From: Oscillatoria princeps RMCB-10
Lineage (GTDB): Bacteria; Cyanobacteriota; Cyanobacteriia; Cyanobacteriales; Oscillatoriaceae
Assembly: GCA_019359235.1 (NCBI GenBank)
Contig: JAHHHT010000004.1
Coordinates: 1-64,000 of the forward strand
Direction of reading: 5' to 3'
DNA: 64,000 bases
The notes below the pieces were generated by a model that saw only the letters and a program-made list of their open reading frames with translations, made no database searches and had not been told where the DNA came from. This document shows, in pieces, positions 10,080 to 18,523 of this stretch; positions within the stretch are counted from its first letter, which is position 1; the number at the start of each line of letters is the position of its first letter. Made by a program: the position numbers and the translations under genes.

Positions 10080-11849
10080 CTAATTCCCAGTTCCTTTTTG
10101 CCGCAGATTGGCAGCTTGGACGAGCAGAGAGTCGGCAAAGGCGATGGACTGTTGGGCCGACCGGCCCCCGGCTATGGTGGCCAGCTCTTCGCGGCGCTGG
10201 CACTCATCTAAAGGTGTCACCCGAATCACAGTGCGCTGCAAGGGTGAGGTTTCACCTGCAACCGGGGTTCCCCCTTCCAGAATTCCCTCTCCAGGAAACT
10301 CGATAACTTGTTTGTCCACCCGGAAGTGCCGGTCGGCCATTGCGGCGACCAGGGGCTGGTGGGTGACGCACAGGACTTGGTGCCGGTGGGACAGCTGGTG
10401 CAGTTTGCCGGCAATGGCGATGGCGACTCGCCCGGAAACCCCCACGTCAATTTCGTCAAACACCAGCACGCCGGCATCGTCAACCTGGGCGAAACAGGCT
10501 TTCAGCGCCAGCAGGAAGCGGCTCATTTCCCCGCCCGAGGCGGTTTCTGACAGCGGTTGCAGCGGTTCGCCGGCATTGGGGCTGAATAAAAAGGTGATCC
10601 GGTCAGCGCCGGTGGGGGTGGGGGCGATGGGGGCGAGCTCGACTTGAAACTGCACTCTCTCCATCGCTAGGGGCTTTAATTCTTCGATCAGGCGGGCTTC
10701 CAGTTCCTGCGCCGCCGCTTGGCGCAGGGCGCTCAGCTTTTCGCAAAGGGCAGCCAGCTTAACGCACGCCTGCTGATAGGCTTTTTCCAGGTCTTCCAGG
10801 GACTGACCGCCGCCGGTGAGCTCTTCGAGTTCGGCTTGGATGCGCTCGTGGTAGGCGATGGCGTCTGCTAGGGTCGGGCCATACTTGCGGCAGATGTGCT
10901 TGAGTTCTTGGATGCGCTCCTCTACTTCTTCAAGCCGCTGCGGATCGCTCTCCAGACTGGCGCTGTAGGTGCTCATCTCTCGCGCCGCTTCTATGATGCT
11001 GGCGTAGGCTTCGCTCACTAAGTCGAGTACCTGCTGCAGCTGGCTGTCGTAGCGCACCATGTCCGTGAGGGCTGTCTCTGCTTGGCCCAGCAGGTCGGCG
11101 GCGGCTTGCCCGTCGCTCTCGTTCTGGTAAAGTGCCTGGTAGACTAGGTAGCTCTGCTGCTGCAGCTCGACGACGTGGCTGAGGCGCTGGCGTTCGGCTT
11201 CTAAGTGCGCCAGTTCGTCGGGATCGCTGAGGTTGGCGTCTCCGAGTTCGCGGATCTGGTACTCGATCAGGTCGAGTCTCTGCAGTCGGTGCTGTTCGGA
11301 CTGCCGGCGCTGCTCTAGGGCTTGCAGGGCTTGCTGGGTGGTGGCGTGGGCGCTGGCGACGGCTTGTCTGAGCGGGAGGATGGGGGCTCCGCCAAAGGCG
11401 TCCAGCCACTCGCGCTGGCGTGCCGGTTGGCCCAGCCCCAGGGTCTGGCCTTGGGCGGTGAATTCTACGAGGCGTTCGCGCAGGGTGTCCATCAGGGGGC
11501 GGTTGACGAGGGTGCCGTTCAGGCGCGACCGGCTGCGCAAACCGCCGGAAGTGACGCTCAGTTCCCGGCTGGCTACTACTGATGTGCCGTCTAGCAGGTC
11601 GATTTCTTGGGAGCGCACCCAAGAGGCTGTGGGTGCGTCGAGGTCGAAGGTGGCTTCTATTAAGGTGCGTTTTGTGCCGGTGCGGATGGCGCGGCTGCTG
11701 ACTTTGCCCCCGAGGGCGGCGTCTAGGGCGTCGAGGATGATCGATTTGCCGGCACCGGTTTCGCCGGTGAGGACGTTCAAGCCGGTGCCGAATTCCAGTT
11801 CGAGCCGGTCTATTAGGGCAAAGTTGTCAATCCGCAGCGATAGGAGCAT
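10080..11849 (-). CDS. recN: DNA repair protein RecN (SMC-like ATPase)
   Basis: 589 residues, the usual RecN length. N-terminal Walker A GETGAGKS near residue 30 follows the family's MLLSLRIDNFALID opening. A central coiled-coil region (about 150-370) separates this from the C-terminal ABC half with the SGGEMSRFLLALK signature and Walker B VFDEIDVGVSG. RecN tethers DNA ends and promotes RecA-dependent double-strand-break repair. No operon partner is evident: the flanks are intergenic or repeat-rich. Confidence 0.95.
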   Translation of the reverse strand: MLLSLRIDNFALIDRLELEFGTGLNVLTGETGAGKSIILDALDAALGGKVSSRAIRTGTKRTLIEATFDLDAPTASWVRSQEIDLLDGTSVVASRELSVTSGGLRSRSRLNGTLVNRPLMDTLRERLVEFTAQGQTLGLGQPARQREWLDAFGGAPILPLRQAVASAHATTQQALQALEQRRQSEQHRLQRLDLIEYQIRELGDANLSDPDELAHLEAERQRLSHVVELQQQSYLVYQALYQNESDGQAAADLLGQAETALTDMVRYDSQLQQVLDLVSEAYASIIEAAREMSTYSASLESDPQRLEEVEERIQELKHICRKYGPTLADAIAYHERIQAELEELTGGGQSLEDLEKAYQQACVKLAALCEKLSALRQAAAQELEARLIEELKPLAMERVQFQVELAPIAPTPTGADRITFLFSPNAGEPLQPLSETASGGEMSRFLLALKACFAQVDDAGVLVFDEIDVGVSGRVAIAIAGKLHQLSHRHQVLCVTHQPLVAAMADRHFRVDKQVIEFPGEGILEGGTPVAGETSPLQRTVIRVTPLDECQRREELATIAGGRSAQQSIAFADSLLVQAANLRQKGTGN

Positions 11850-12305
11850 TGAGCGACGCGCTTAAGGGTTTCTACCACTTTCAGTTTAGTGTTTGTGTTC
11901 TGGGAAAGGGGGAGTTTTGGCAATTTTGTAATATCTGCCGGCACCCGCCGGTGGTCAAGCCCCTACTGGCCATCATTCGGGAGGCCAGATATGCCGGTGG
12001 GGCGATCGGTTCTGGGCTTTCGGCTATATCGGTTCTAATTGAGTTGTGAAAATTATTTTTTAAATAAACCGCCAAGACGCCATAGACGCGCCAGGGGCTA
12101 GCGCTAAGAGCGCTTAGGCGTTGCGCCTACCCGCAGGGTAGAACGCCAAGGAAAGAAAAGAGAGAGGTTTTCACAAATCATTTAGAACTGCTCTAGTTAA
12201 GATAGGACTGCGCCCAAGCTTATCGCACCGGAGCGGTCAAAACTGCTGCAATAATTTGTAATATGCGCCGGCTCTCGCACGCCGGTGAACAAACATCCTG
12301 ACGTA

Positions 12306-12326
12306 GGACAGGCGTCTCGCCTGTCC
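12306..12326. repeat. GGACAGGCG palindrome
   Basis: GGACAGGCG-TCT-CGCCTGTCC, 9-bp arms and a 3-nt loop. Identical copies sit at 46310-46330 and 46410-46430, and a half copy lies inside the FHA-kinase gene at about 54979-54992. Confidence 0.8.
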
Positions 12327-12330
12327 TCAG

Positions 12331-12365
12331 CAGTAGGGTGCGTTCCTCCGGAACGCACCCTACTG
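12331..12365. repeat. GGGTGCGTTCC palindrome
   Basis: 16-bp perfect arms (CAGTAGGGTGCGTTCC) with a 3-nt loop. Other copies with the same core are at 22946-22980 and 38864-38898, all between genes. Confidence 0.8.
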
Positions 12366-12577
12366 AATGGGCTGCAAGAATTTGTAACTGGCACACCGGC
12401 TCCCTTGCCGGTGCACAAACCTCCCGGCGCAGTCGGGGCGTCTCCCCAGCCCTCAGAACCCACAGCGGAAAGGGGGCTGGGGGTTCAGGTATTTTTCAAA
12501 AATAAGACGCTCCAGAGGGAGCCCCTGTTTAATTATAGTACCATAGCTTAAAATAGGGTGACGCCAGGAGAAAGTCA

Positions 12578-13933
12578 ATGTCTCGCAGAGTTTTTATTCC
12601 GATTGCGCTGTTAAGCCTGATTGCGGTTGGGGGGATCGTCTGGAAAGTGGTGAGCGACAAGAACCAGGTGCACCAGCTGACCATTGCGAGTGGAAAGAAG
12701 GGGGGCGATTATTACGGCTTCGCTCAGACACTGGCTGACGCCGCCGCCAAATATCAGCAGAACATCCAAATCCAAGTGGTGGAAACCAGCGGCTCGCTGG
12801 AAAATATGCAGCTACTGCAGCAGAAAAAGGTTGCTCTTGCTATGGCGCAAAATGATACGCCAACCCAGCCATCCGCCCGGATGGTCGCCTTGCTGTACTC
12901 CGAGCTTTTTCACCTAATAGCTGCGGAAAATTCTGGCATTAAAAAGGTGCCAGATATAAAAGGGAAACGGATTGGAGTGCCAGTCAAAGGAACCGGCTCT
13001 TATCTCTCTTTTCAGATGCTAATACAGCATTACGGTCTGCAGCAGAGCGACTTTCAGGTGGTGGAGCTTTCTTCGGCGCAAGCGAATGAAGCCTTGCGCA
13101 AAAACGAAGTGGATGCTATTTTTCGCAGTCTGGCGCTGGGAAACAGTCTGACGCGAGAGTTGCTGCAAACGACTCGGGCGCAGTTGGTGCCGGTTGACCA
13201 AGCGGCTGCTATGAAGATTTCGCGCCCCTATCTGGAAGAGACCATTATTCCTAAGGGAGCTTACAGGGGGGACCCTCCTATCCCAGACAGAGATTTGCCA
13301 ACAGTAGGCGTGCAGTCGGCGCTCCTGACAGACAAGGATGTCAGTCCGGATATCATCCGCGAAATTACCAGCCTTTTGTTTGAGCGGCGCTACGATTTAA
13401 CAGGTAAAAATCAGCTGTTTGCAAACATTTCTCACCCGGAAACTGACAATGGTCTTGGCTTGCCACTCCATCCGGGGGCGGAAGCTTACTACGACCGGGA
13501 AAAACCGGATTATGTAGTTGCAAATGCGGATTTCATTGCCCTGGTGATGTCGGTAGTGATGCTGTTTGGGTCTTGGCTGTGGGATTGGCGCTCCCGTCTG
13601 GGAGAAAAGCAAAAAAACCGAGCCGACAGGTACAACCTGCAAATTGTCACTCTAACTGAGCGGGTGCGCCGCACTGAGGACTTAGAAGAACTGGAGAAGG
13701 CGCGGCTGCAGCTGTTTGAAATCTTCCGAAAAGTTCTTGAGGATTTGGATGGGGACAAGCTCTCGCCGGAATCCTATCAAACGTTTACTTTTCCTTGGCA
13801 GGTAGCGATGAGTACCATTCAGCACCGAGAAATGCTCCTGCTGAATTTGCCCGGTTATAAACAACACTCTGCAGAAAAATCGCTGTCCGAGCCGTCAGTG
13901 TCTCTGAACTCCTCTGACCATTTTGACGAGTGA
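12578..13933 (+). CDS. TAXI-family solute-binding protein with C-terminal membrane anchor
   Basis: 451 residues. ATG is preceded by CAGGAG at 8-10 bases. Residues 5-24 are an N-terminal signal anchor. Residues about 32-330 match the TAXI (TRAP-associated extracytoplasmic immunogenic) fold: LTIASGKKGGDYYGFAQ, KRIGVPVKGTGSYL and a Ser/Thr-rich ligand pocket. Residues about 312-335 form a second hydrophobic helix ending GSWLWDW, and residues ~340-400 are a charged coiled coil expected in the cytoplasm. Classical TAXI proteins deliver substrate to a TRAP permease, but no permease is adjacent. The second span and the cytosolic tail suggest a sensory or partner-docking role. The ligand is unknown (glutamate-like compounds in studied relatives). 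Confidence 0.88.
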   Translation: MSRRVFIPIALLSLIAVGGIVWKVVSDKNQVHQLTIASGKKGGDYYGFAQTLADAAAKYQQNIQIQVVETSGSLENMQLLQQKKVALAMAQNDTPTQPSARMVALLYSELFHLIAAENSGIKKVPDIKGKRIGVPVKGTGSYLSFQMLIQHYGLQQSDFQVVELSSAQANEALRKNEVDAIFRSLALGNSLTRELLQTTRAQLVPVDQAAAMKISRPYLEETIIPKGAYRGDPPIPDRDLPTVGVQSALLTDKDVSPDIIREITSLLFERRYDLTGKNQLFANISHPETDNGLGLPLHPGAEAYYDREKPDYVVANADFIALVMSVVMLFGSWLWDWRSRLGEKQKNRADRYNLQIVTLTERVRRTEDLEELEKARLQLFEIFRKVLEDLDGDKLSPESYQTFTFPWQVAMSTIQHREMLLLNLPGYKQHSAEKSLSEPSVSLNSSDHFDE

Positions 13934-14317
13934 TATAGCGGTTTTCAGTTGGATGCAGAACGCTCCAGAAACCCGGTTTCGCCGAAGTTACCGGGTTTCT
14001 CAGTCCCGTGACACCCGCCGGGTGCGGTTTCCCCAAGAGCGCCTGAGGGGGGAAGGCCAAAAAACCAGGTTTCTTTAAGAAACCTGGTTTTTCAATCCTG
14101 CGATACCCGCTACAGAATTAGGGTGCGTTTTCTCGTTGCCTCTGCACCCCAGGGAGCAGGTCTGCTCCTCTACCGCCTGGGAACGAGGGTTGAAACGAGA
14201 GTTGAATGGTGCGGCGGTGTGAGTTTACCGAACCTCTGCGGGACACAAACCCACACACCCTCTAGCAAATAGCTGTTACAATACTTCACATAGTAACCCC
14301 TACTCGGTCGTCCCTCC
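13934..14317. other. Intergenic with two palindromes
   Basis: 384 bp. A diverged ACCCGGT hairpin (about 13967-14000) and a perfect one (14060-14092) lie just 3' of the TAXI gene, followed by the promoter region of the ABC1 kinase gene. No gene is seen. Confidence 0.6.
14060..14092. terminator. AACCAGGTTTCTT palindrome, probable terminator
   Basis: 16-bp perfect arms around one base and ending in a T run, 125 bp downstream of the TAXI stop. It is the ACCAGGT sub-variant of the AAACCCGGTTTCTT family. Confidence 0.55.
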
Positions 14318-16411
14318 ATGACTGTAAAGACGGTATCGCCTCCACCGGCCCAGCTCAATTCAGAACAGCGACGCCCCAGTCTGCCAGCAACACTCAGGGG
14401 TGCCGCACCGGCACAGGCAGTAACGGTCGATCCCGATCTGCCCTACGCCGCACCGGCACCCCTAAAATCAGCTGCCCCTATCCCCGCCTCTGAAATACAA
14501 GCCCTGCGCTACGATCCCGTGGCGATCGCCCAATACTATCGCCACCGCCCGCTACAGGTGTGGGGGCGACTGCTGAGCATTGTGGGGCTATTTGTCTCTT
14601 TTCGCCTCAGCCTGTGGTGGGATGAAAAGCTGAATCGCCTCAAACAAAATCAGCGGCGGCGAGCGGCGCGGCTGCGGGAAATTCTCACTCAGCTCGGTCC
14701 TGCCTTCATCAAAGTTGGACAGGCGCTCTCCACCCGTCCCGACCTCGTACCGCCGGTTTATCTGGAAGAACTGGGCAAATTGCAAGACCAGTTGCCCCCA
14801 TTTCCCAATGAAGTAGCTTACCAGTTTATCGAGGAAGAACTCGGCGATGTCCCTGAAGAAATCTATGCGGAACTGACGCCAGCGCCGGTGGCTGCAGCCT
14901 CCTTGGGCCAAGTCTACAAAGGCAAACTGAAAACCGGCGAAACAGTCGCCGTGAAGGTGCAGCGACCGGGTTTAGCCGAGAGCATCACTCTGGATGTTTA
15001 CATTCTGCGCAACCTGGCCGCTTGGACGCAAAAAAACATCAAAAAGATTCGCAGCGATCTGGTCGGCATCATGGATGAGTTTGCCACTCGCATCTTTGAA
15101 GAGATGGACTACACCCAGGAGGCTCACAATGCCGAGCGGTTCGCCCAGCTCTACGGTCATATTAAGGATATTTACGTCCCCCACATCTACTGGGAATACA
15201 CGCGCCGGCGGGTGCTGACAATGGAGTGGATTGACGGCACCAAGCTGACCAATATAGAGGGGCTTCGCGCTCAAGGCATAGACGCCACTCACTTAATTGA
15301 AGTGGGCGTGCAGTGCTCCCTGCGCCAGCTGCTGGAGCACGGCTTTTTCCACGCTGACCCCCACCCGGGCAACCTTTTGGCTAAGGCCGATGGCAAGTTA
15401 GCCTATCTGGATTTTGGCATGATGAGCCAAGTCAAGCCCTACCAGCGCTACGGCTTGATTGAAGCGGTTGTTCACTTGGTCAATCGCGATTTTGAAGGTC
15501 TGGCTAAGGACTACGTGAAGCTGGAGTTTTTGACGCCGGATACCGACCTGACGCCGATTATTCCAGCTCTGGCGAATGTGTTTAACAACGCTCTGGGTGC
15601 CAGCGTCGCGGAGCTCAACTTCAAGAGCATTACTGACGAGCTTTCGCAGGTGATGTACGAGTATCCCTTCCGGGTGCCGGCGTACTATGCCTTGATTATC
15701 CGCTCTCTGGTGACGCTGGAGGGGATTGCGATTAGTGTCGATCCCGAGTTTAAGGTGCTCAGCAAGGCGTATCCCTATGTGGCGAAGCGGCTTTTAACTG
15801 ACTCCGCACCTGAGTTGCGGTCTTCCCTGCGGGATTTGCTGTTCAAAGATGGCCAGTTCCGCTGGAACCGCCTGGAAAATTTGCTGAAAAATGCCAAAAG
15901 CAGCGATGACTACGATATCAGTCAGGCGCTGAATCAGGCGCTGGAATTTTTGTTCTCGGAACGGGGCGATTTTATTCGCGATTACCTGGTTGATGAGATT
16001 GTCAAGAGTGTGGATGTGTTCTCGCGCCAGGGTTTGCAAAACGCTACGGCGGTTTTGGGCGAGTGGTTTGGGTTGCGGGTGAACCAGCCGCCGGTTTCCG
16101 CCGCCGACGAGCAAAAGTTGCAGCACATGCAGCGGATTTGGGGGATTCTCCAAGAAACCCAAGGGTTTGACCCGGCGAAGGTGGCTTCGCTGCTTCCCCA
16201 GCTAGTGATGAAGCCTGAAACTCAGCGCATGGGTCAGCAAATTGCCAGCCGTCTGGCGCAGCGAGCGCTGGCGAGATTTATTCGCGAAGTGCTGCTGCGC
16301 GAAGAACCGAGCGAGACAAGCGCGGGCAATCAGTCTCAGCCGCTGGCTCTCCCGGCTGATCGCAGCGCCGGTGCTGCGGTTTCCAACTCGGCTTTGAAGG
16401 TGAGGAAATAA
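14318..16411 (+). CDS. ABC1/UbiB-family atypical protein kinase
   Basis: 697 residues. Hallmarks of the ABC1K/ADCK/UbiB family are present: the N-terminal KxGQ loop (IKVGQALSTRPDLVPP), the Ala-rich loop AAASLGQVYKG, the catalytic Lys of VAVKVQRPG, HADPHPGNLL and the metal-binding DFG in YLDFGMM. The ~80 N-terminal residues are Pro/Ala-rich and variable. A C-terminal extension from ~480 is helical. In cyanobacteria and plastids such proteins act in prenylquinone metabolism and thylakoid lipid homeostasis, usually as ATPases; the exact target here is not predictable. It stands alone with no coupled gene. Confidence 0.92.
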   Translation: MTVKTVSPPPAQLNSEQRRPSLPATLRGAAPAQAVTVDPDLPYAAPAPLKSAAPIPASEIQALRYDPVAIAQYYRHRPLQVWGRLLSIVGLFVSFRLSLWWDEKLNRLKQNQRRRAARLREILTQLGPAFIKVGQALSTRPDLVPPVYLEELGKLQDQLPPFPNEVAYQFIEEELGDVPEEIYAELTPAPVAAASLGQVYKGKLKTGETVAVKVQRPGLAESITLDVYILRNLAAWTQKNIKKIRSDLVGIMDEFATRIFEEMDYTQEAHNAERFAQLYGHIKDIYVPHIYWEYTRRRVLTMEWIDGTKLTNIEGLRAQGIDATHLIEVGVQCSLRQLLEHGFFHADPHPGNLLAKADGKLAYLDFGMMSQVKPYQRYGLIEAVVHLVNRDFEGLAKDYVKLEFLTPDTDLTPIIPALANVFNNALGASVAELNFKSITDELSQVMYEYPFRVPAYYALIIRSLVTLEGIAISVDPEFKVLSKAYPYVAKRLLTDSAPELRSSLRDLLFKDGQFRWNRLENLLKNAKSSDDYDISQALNQALEFLFSERGDFIRDYLVDEIVKSVDVFSRQGLQNATAVLGEWFGLRVNQPPVSAADEQKLQHMQRIWGILQETQGFDPAKVASLLPQLVMKPETQRMGQQIASRLAQRALARFIREVLLREEPSETSAGNQSQPLALPADRSAGAAVSNSALKVRK

Positions 16412-16418
16412 AGCTGTT

Positions 16419-16445
16419 TCGTTCCCAGCCGGTGTCTGGGAACGA
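16419..16445. repeat. TCGTTCCCAG inverted repeat
   Basis: 10-bp arms TCGTTCCCAG / CTGGGAACGA immediately after the UbiB-family stop; possible terminator. A closely related inverted repeat is at 34179-34207. Confidence 0.55.
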
Positions 16446-16453
16446 GATAAGTC

Positions 16454-16527
16454 AATGCACCGGCTCGCAATAGGAATGTGCCGACTCGCAATGCCAATGC
16501 ACCGGCTCGCATTAGGAATGCGCTGAC
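16454..16527 (+). repeat. 21-bp tandem repeat, three copies plus a partial
   Basis: Units start AATGCACCGGCTCGCA. Unit 1 is 16454-16474, unit 2 (AATGTGCCGACTCGCA) is 16475-16495, unit 3 is 16496-16516, then a partial AATGCGCTGACC. It is noncoding and lies between the UbiB-family gene and the restriction gene. Confidence 0.75.
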
Positions 16528-16572
16528 CCCACACGCTCCATTTTCCACGGAAACGAATATTGCGACAAGCCC

Positions 16573-17196
16573 TTAAGGACAGCCGAGTTTTTCCTTCATG
16601 CGCTGACAGTGAGCCGCGATCCGAACCGACAAGACATTAAAATCGACAGGAGTATCTCCTGTAGAAAGTTTGCTCGCAAAGGTGCGGCCAGGATGTAGCT
16701 GATCCCATACAGAACGTTTCTGCCCAGCTCGCCCACTTCCAGGGTCATGTATCCCGAATCCCGATATTTCCCAGTTCCAAATCGGACTGAAGTGACGGAT
16801 CAAAACAGCCTCTCCCCAGGAAACCAAATCGATTTCCATTGCTGCAACTTTGAAGAAGAAATCTTCAACCTTCAGGTTGTTTGCTGCCCCGATAGATTTT
16901 CTATGCTCTGATAAACGTCCGTAGAGTGTACTGCCAATGGTTGCGCGTCCTGTCCTGCGACCGCTAGGAGCGGCTTTACCTACATAAATGGGCATGCAGC
17001 ATTCATTGAAGTTGGCTTGTTTAATTGGGTCATACATTGAAAAGTCGCCCCGGTAGTACAGCGCATACACCCCGACAGATTGGCTCAAGTCCAGCTTCAT
17101 AGCATCTAGGTTCTGGAGGTTATAGCACTGCTGTCTCCCACAGAAAGCGATAAGGCTTTCTTCCAAATCGGACGGGATTCTAAATATTTCCAGCAT
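16573..17196 (-). CDS. Eco29kI-like GIY-YIG type II restriction endonuclease
   Basis: 207 residues. The GIY-YIG fold is marked by Tyr44 (VGVYALYY), Tyr71 (PIYVGKA), Arg94 and His98 (LYGRLSEHRKS), Glu129 (SWGEAVLIRHF) and Asn141 (PIWNWEISG). The order and most spacings match the catalytic set known for Eco29kI, and the segment SGFGIHDPGSGR is typical of that family. Eco29kI cleaves CCGCGG, so the same specificity is inferred. The gene starts 32 bp after the stop of a 5-methylcytosine methyltransferase on the same strand, the usual modification-then-restriction order. CCGCGG was not seen in this window, consistent with long-term activity. Confidence 0.88.
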   Translation of the reverse strand: MLEIFRIPSDLEESLIAFCGRQQCYNLQNLDAMKLDLSQSVGVYALYYRGDFSMYDPIKQANFNECCMPIYVGKAAPSGRRTGRATIGSTLYGRLSEHRKSIGAANNLKVEDFFFKVAAMEIDLVSWGEAVLIRHFSPIWNWEISGFGIHDPGSGRAGQKRSVWDQLHPGRTFASKLSTGDTPVDFNVLSVRIAAHCQRMKEKLGCP

Positions 17197-17228
17197 ACGG
17201 TAGATTCTACCAGACAGCGAGCCGGTGG

Positions 17229-18428
17229 CTACACCCCAATCGCCCGAAATGTCTCGATCCGCGCCCTGATACTAGAGGCAATGATCTCGGCCAAGGCGAC
17301 CGGAACAGCGTTTCCCAACTGCCGCATGGTTTCTGTCGGGCAGTGAGGAAAGAAGTATTCGTCCGGAAAGGTTTGCAACCTGGCCGCTTCGCGAACCGTG
17401 AAATAACGCACCTGTCCGGTGTGAGAGGCTAGCATATTTTCCCCACCGGGGACACCGTGCACTCCCGCTTTAAGGGTTTTGGCGGGTTCATCTAAGGGGC
17501 TTCCAGTGTGGCCCGGGTACTTTTTGGCCCCCGGTATAAAAACGTGATTCAGCACGCTGCTGTGGTTTTTTTCTCCGTCAAAATCCTGCAGATCCCAGAT
17601 GGCGTCACGCACCGTGCGCCAGGGCTTGTTTTGGGGCGGGAACAAGCTAGACTGGAGATGGAAAATGCGGGAGTAAAGTTTGCTCGGCGGGTCTGGACGC
17701 TCAGATCGGGGAACTTGGTGTCGCTCCCAGTAATCTCCCGTCACCCACTGTTCCCAAAGCAACGCCTCCTGGGAACAGGTTGCTTCCGGGAATGACCACT
17801 GTGCGCCAAAATCTGAGCGAAACCCCACAATAAACACCCGTTCGCGCTTTTGGGGAATGCCGTAGTCCGCCGCGTTGAGCTTGCGAAACACCAGGCGGTA
17901 GGACAGTCCATCGTGGCGACTGGCGGTGTGGTGCTGTTCTAACCGCGACAGGTGGTTTGCCCAGTCCTCACCCAGCTTTGGCACAATCTCTGGGTAAGTA
18001 AGTTGCAGGATAATGTACTGGAAATATTTGCTGAACGAAGGGCGCAACAACCCGCTGACATTCTCGATAAGAATCGCCAGCGGTTTGAGCTCTCGCACGG
18101 CGCGGAAGAAGTGGGGGAACATATCTCGCTCGTCGAGGCACCCTTGGTGTTTGCCTCCTAGGGAGAAAGGCTGGCACGGCGGCCCGCCGGCTAGCAGGTC
18201 AACCCCACCGCTGATTTTGAGCGCTGTAAAATCGAATTCAGTCACATCCGCCTGGAAAACAGGCCAGCCGACGACGAATTTTATGCCGCGCCGCTGATTC
18301 TCGCGAATTGTCTCGCAGGCATTTTTATCCAGCTCAATCACCGCTTTATGACAGAAGCCTGCATGAGCTATCCCTAGGGCTAAGCCCCCAGATCCCGCAA
18401 AGAGTTCGACCGAGTTCATTGCCAGCAT
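17229..18428 (-). CDS. DNA (cytosine-5)-methyltransferase, partner of the Eco29kI-like enzyme
   Basis: 399 residues from MLAMNSVELFAGSGG. This start has AGAAGG 8 bases upstream; the open frame to 18605 overlaps the carbonic anhydrase gene and is not homologous. C5-methyltransferase motifs in order: I (FAGSGGLALG), IV (GGPPCQPFS with catalytic Cys), VI (ENV), VIII (QKRERVFIVG), IX (REAARLQTFP) and X (QLGNAVPVALAE). The variable target-recognition region lies between VIII and IX. It is expected to methylate the site cut by the GIY-YIG nuclease encoded directly downstream (inferred CCGCGG). Confidence 0.92.
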   Translation of the reverse strand: MLAMNSVELFAGSGGLALGIAHAGFCHKAVIELDKNACETIRENQRRGIKFVVGWPVFQADVTEFDFTALKISGGVDLLAGGPPCQPFSLGGKHQGCLDERDMFPHFFRAVRELKPLAILIENVSGLLRPSFSKYFQYIILQLTYPEIVPKLGEDWANHLSRLEQHHTASRHDGLSYRLVFRKLNAADYGIPQKRERVFIVGFRSDFGAQWSFPEATCSQEALLWEQWVTGDYWERHQVPRSERPDPPSKLYSRIFHLQSSLFPPQNKPWRTVRDAIWDLQDFDGEKNHSSVLNHVFIPGAKKYPGHTGSPLDEPAKTLKAGVHGVPGGENMLASHTGQVRYFTVREAARLQTFPDEYFFPHCPTETMRQLGNAVPVALAEIIASSIRARIETFRAIGV

Positions 18429-18523
18429 TCTCTGAACCTTCTTCTCCCTAACTAAGGTTCGCTCACCTCTAAGAATAACACGGCTTGCTCTTGGGAGAGA
18501 TCCCGTCTGCGAGGGAAGGCCCC

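Larger units (their letters stand above)
11920..12425 (+). repeat. Three diverged copies of a ~50-bp hairpin unit
   Basis: Each copy reads GCAA..ATTTGTAAT, then CCGGC, a short spacer, GCCGGTG, and a C-rich tail with CAA/CAAAC. Copies start at about 11920, 12248 and 12374. Divergence of roughly a quarter of positions suggests old duplications. Palindromes of other families lie between copies two and three. Confidence 0.55.
11850..12577. other. Repeat-rich intergenic region
   Basis: 728 bp without a gene. It carries a degenerate CCGCCAAGACGCC repeat (about 12069-12155), three diverged copies of a ~50-bp unit with a CCGGC..GCCGG hairpin (about 11920-11965, 12246-12300 and 12371-12425), and two perfect palindromes (12306-12326 and 12331-12365). 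The 3' end holds the promoter and ribosome-binding site of the TAXI gene. Confidence 0.7.

Noticed and set aside
16454-16527. Tandem array considered as a CRISPR remnant
   Set aside because: Units are contiguous without spacers.
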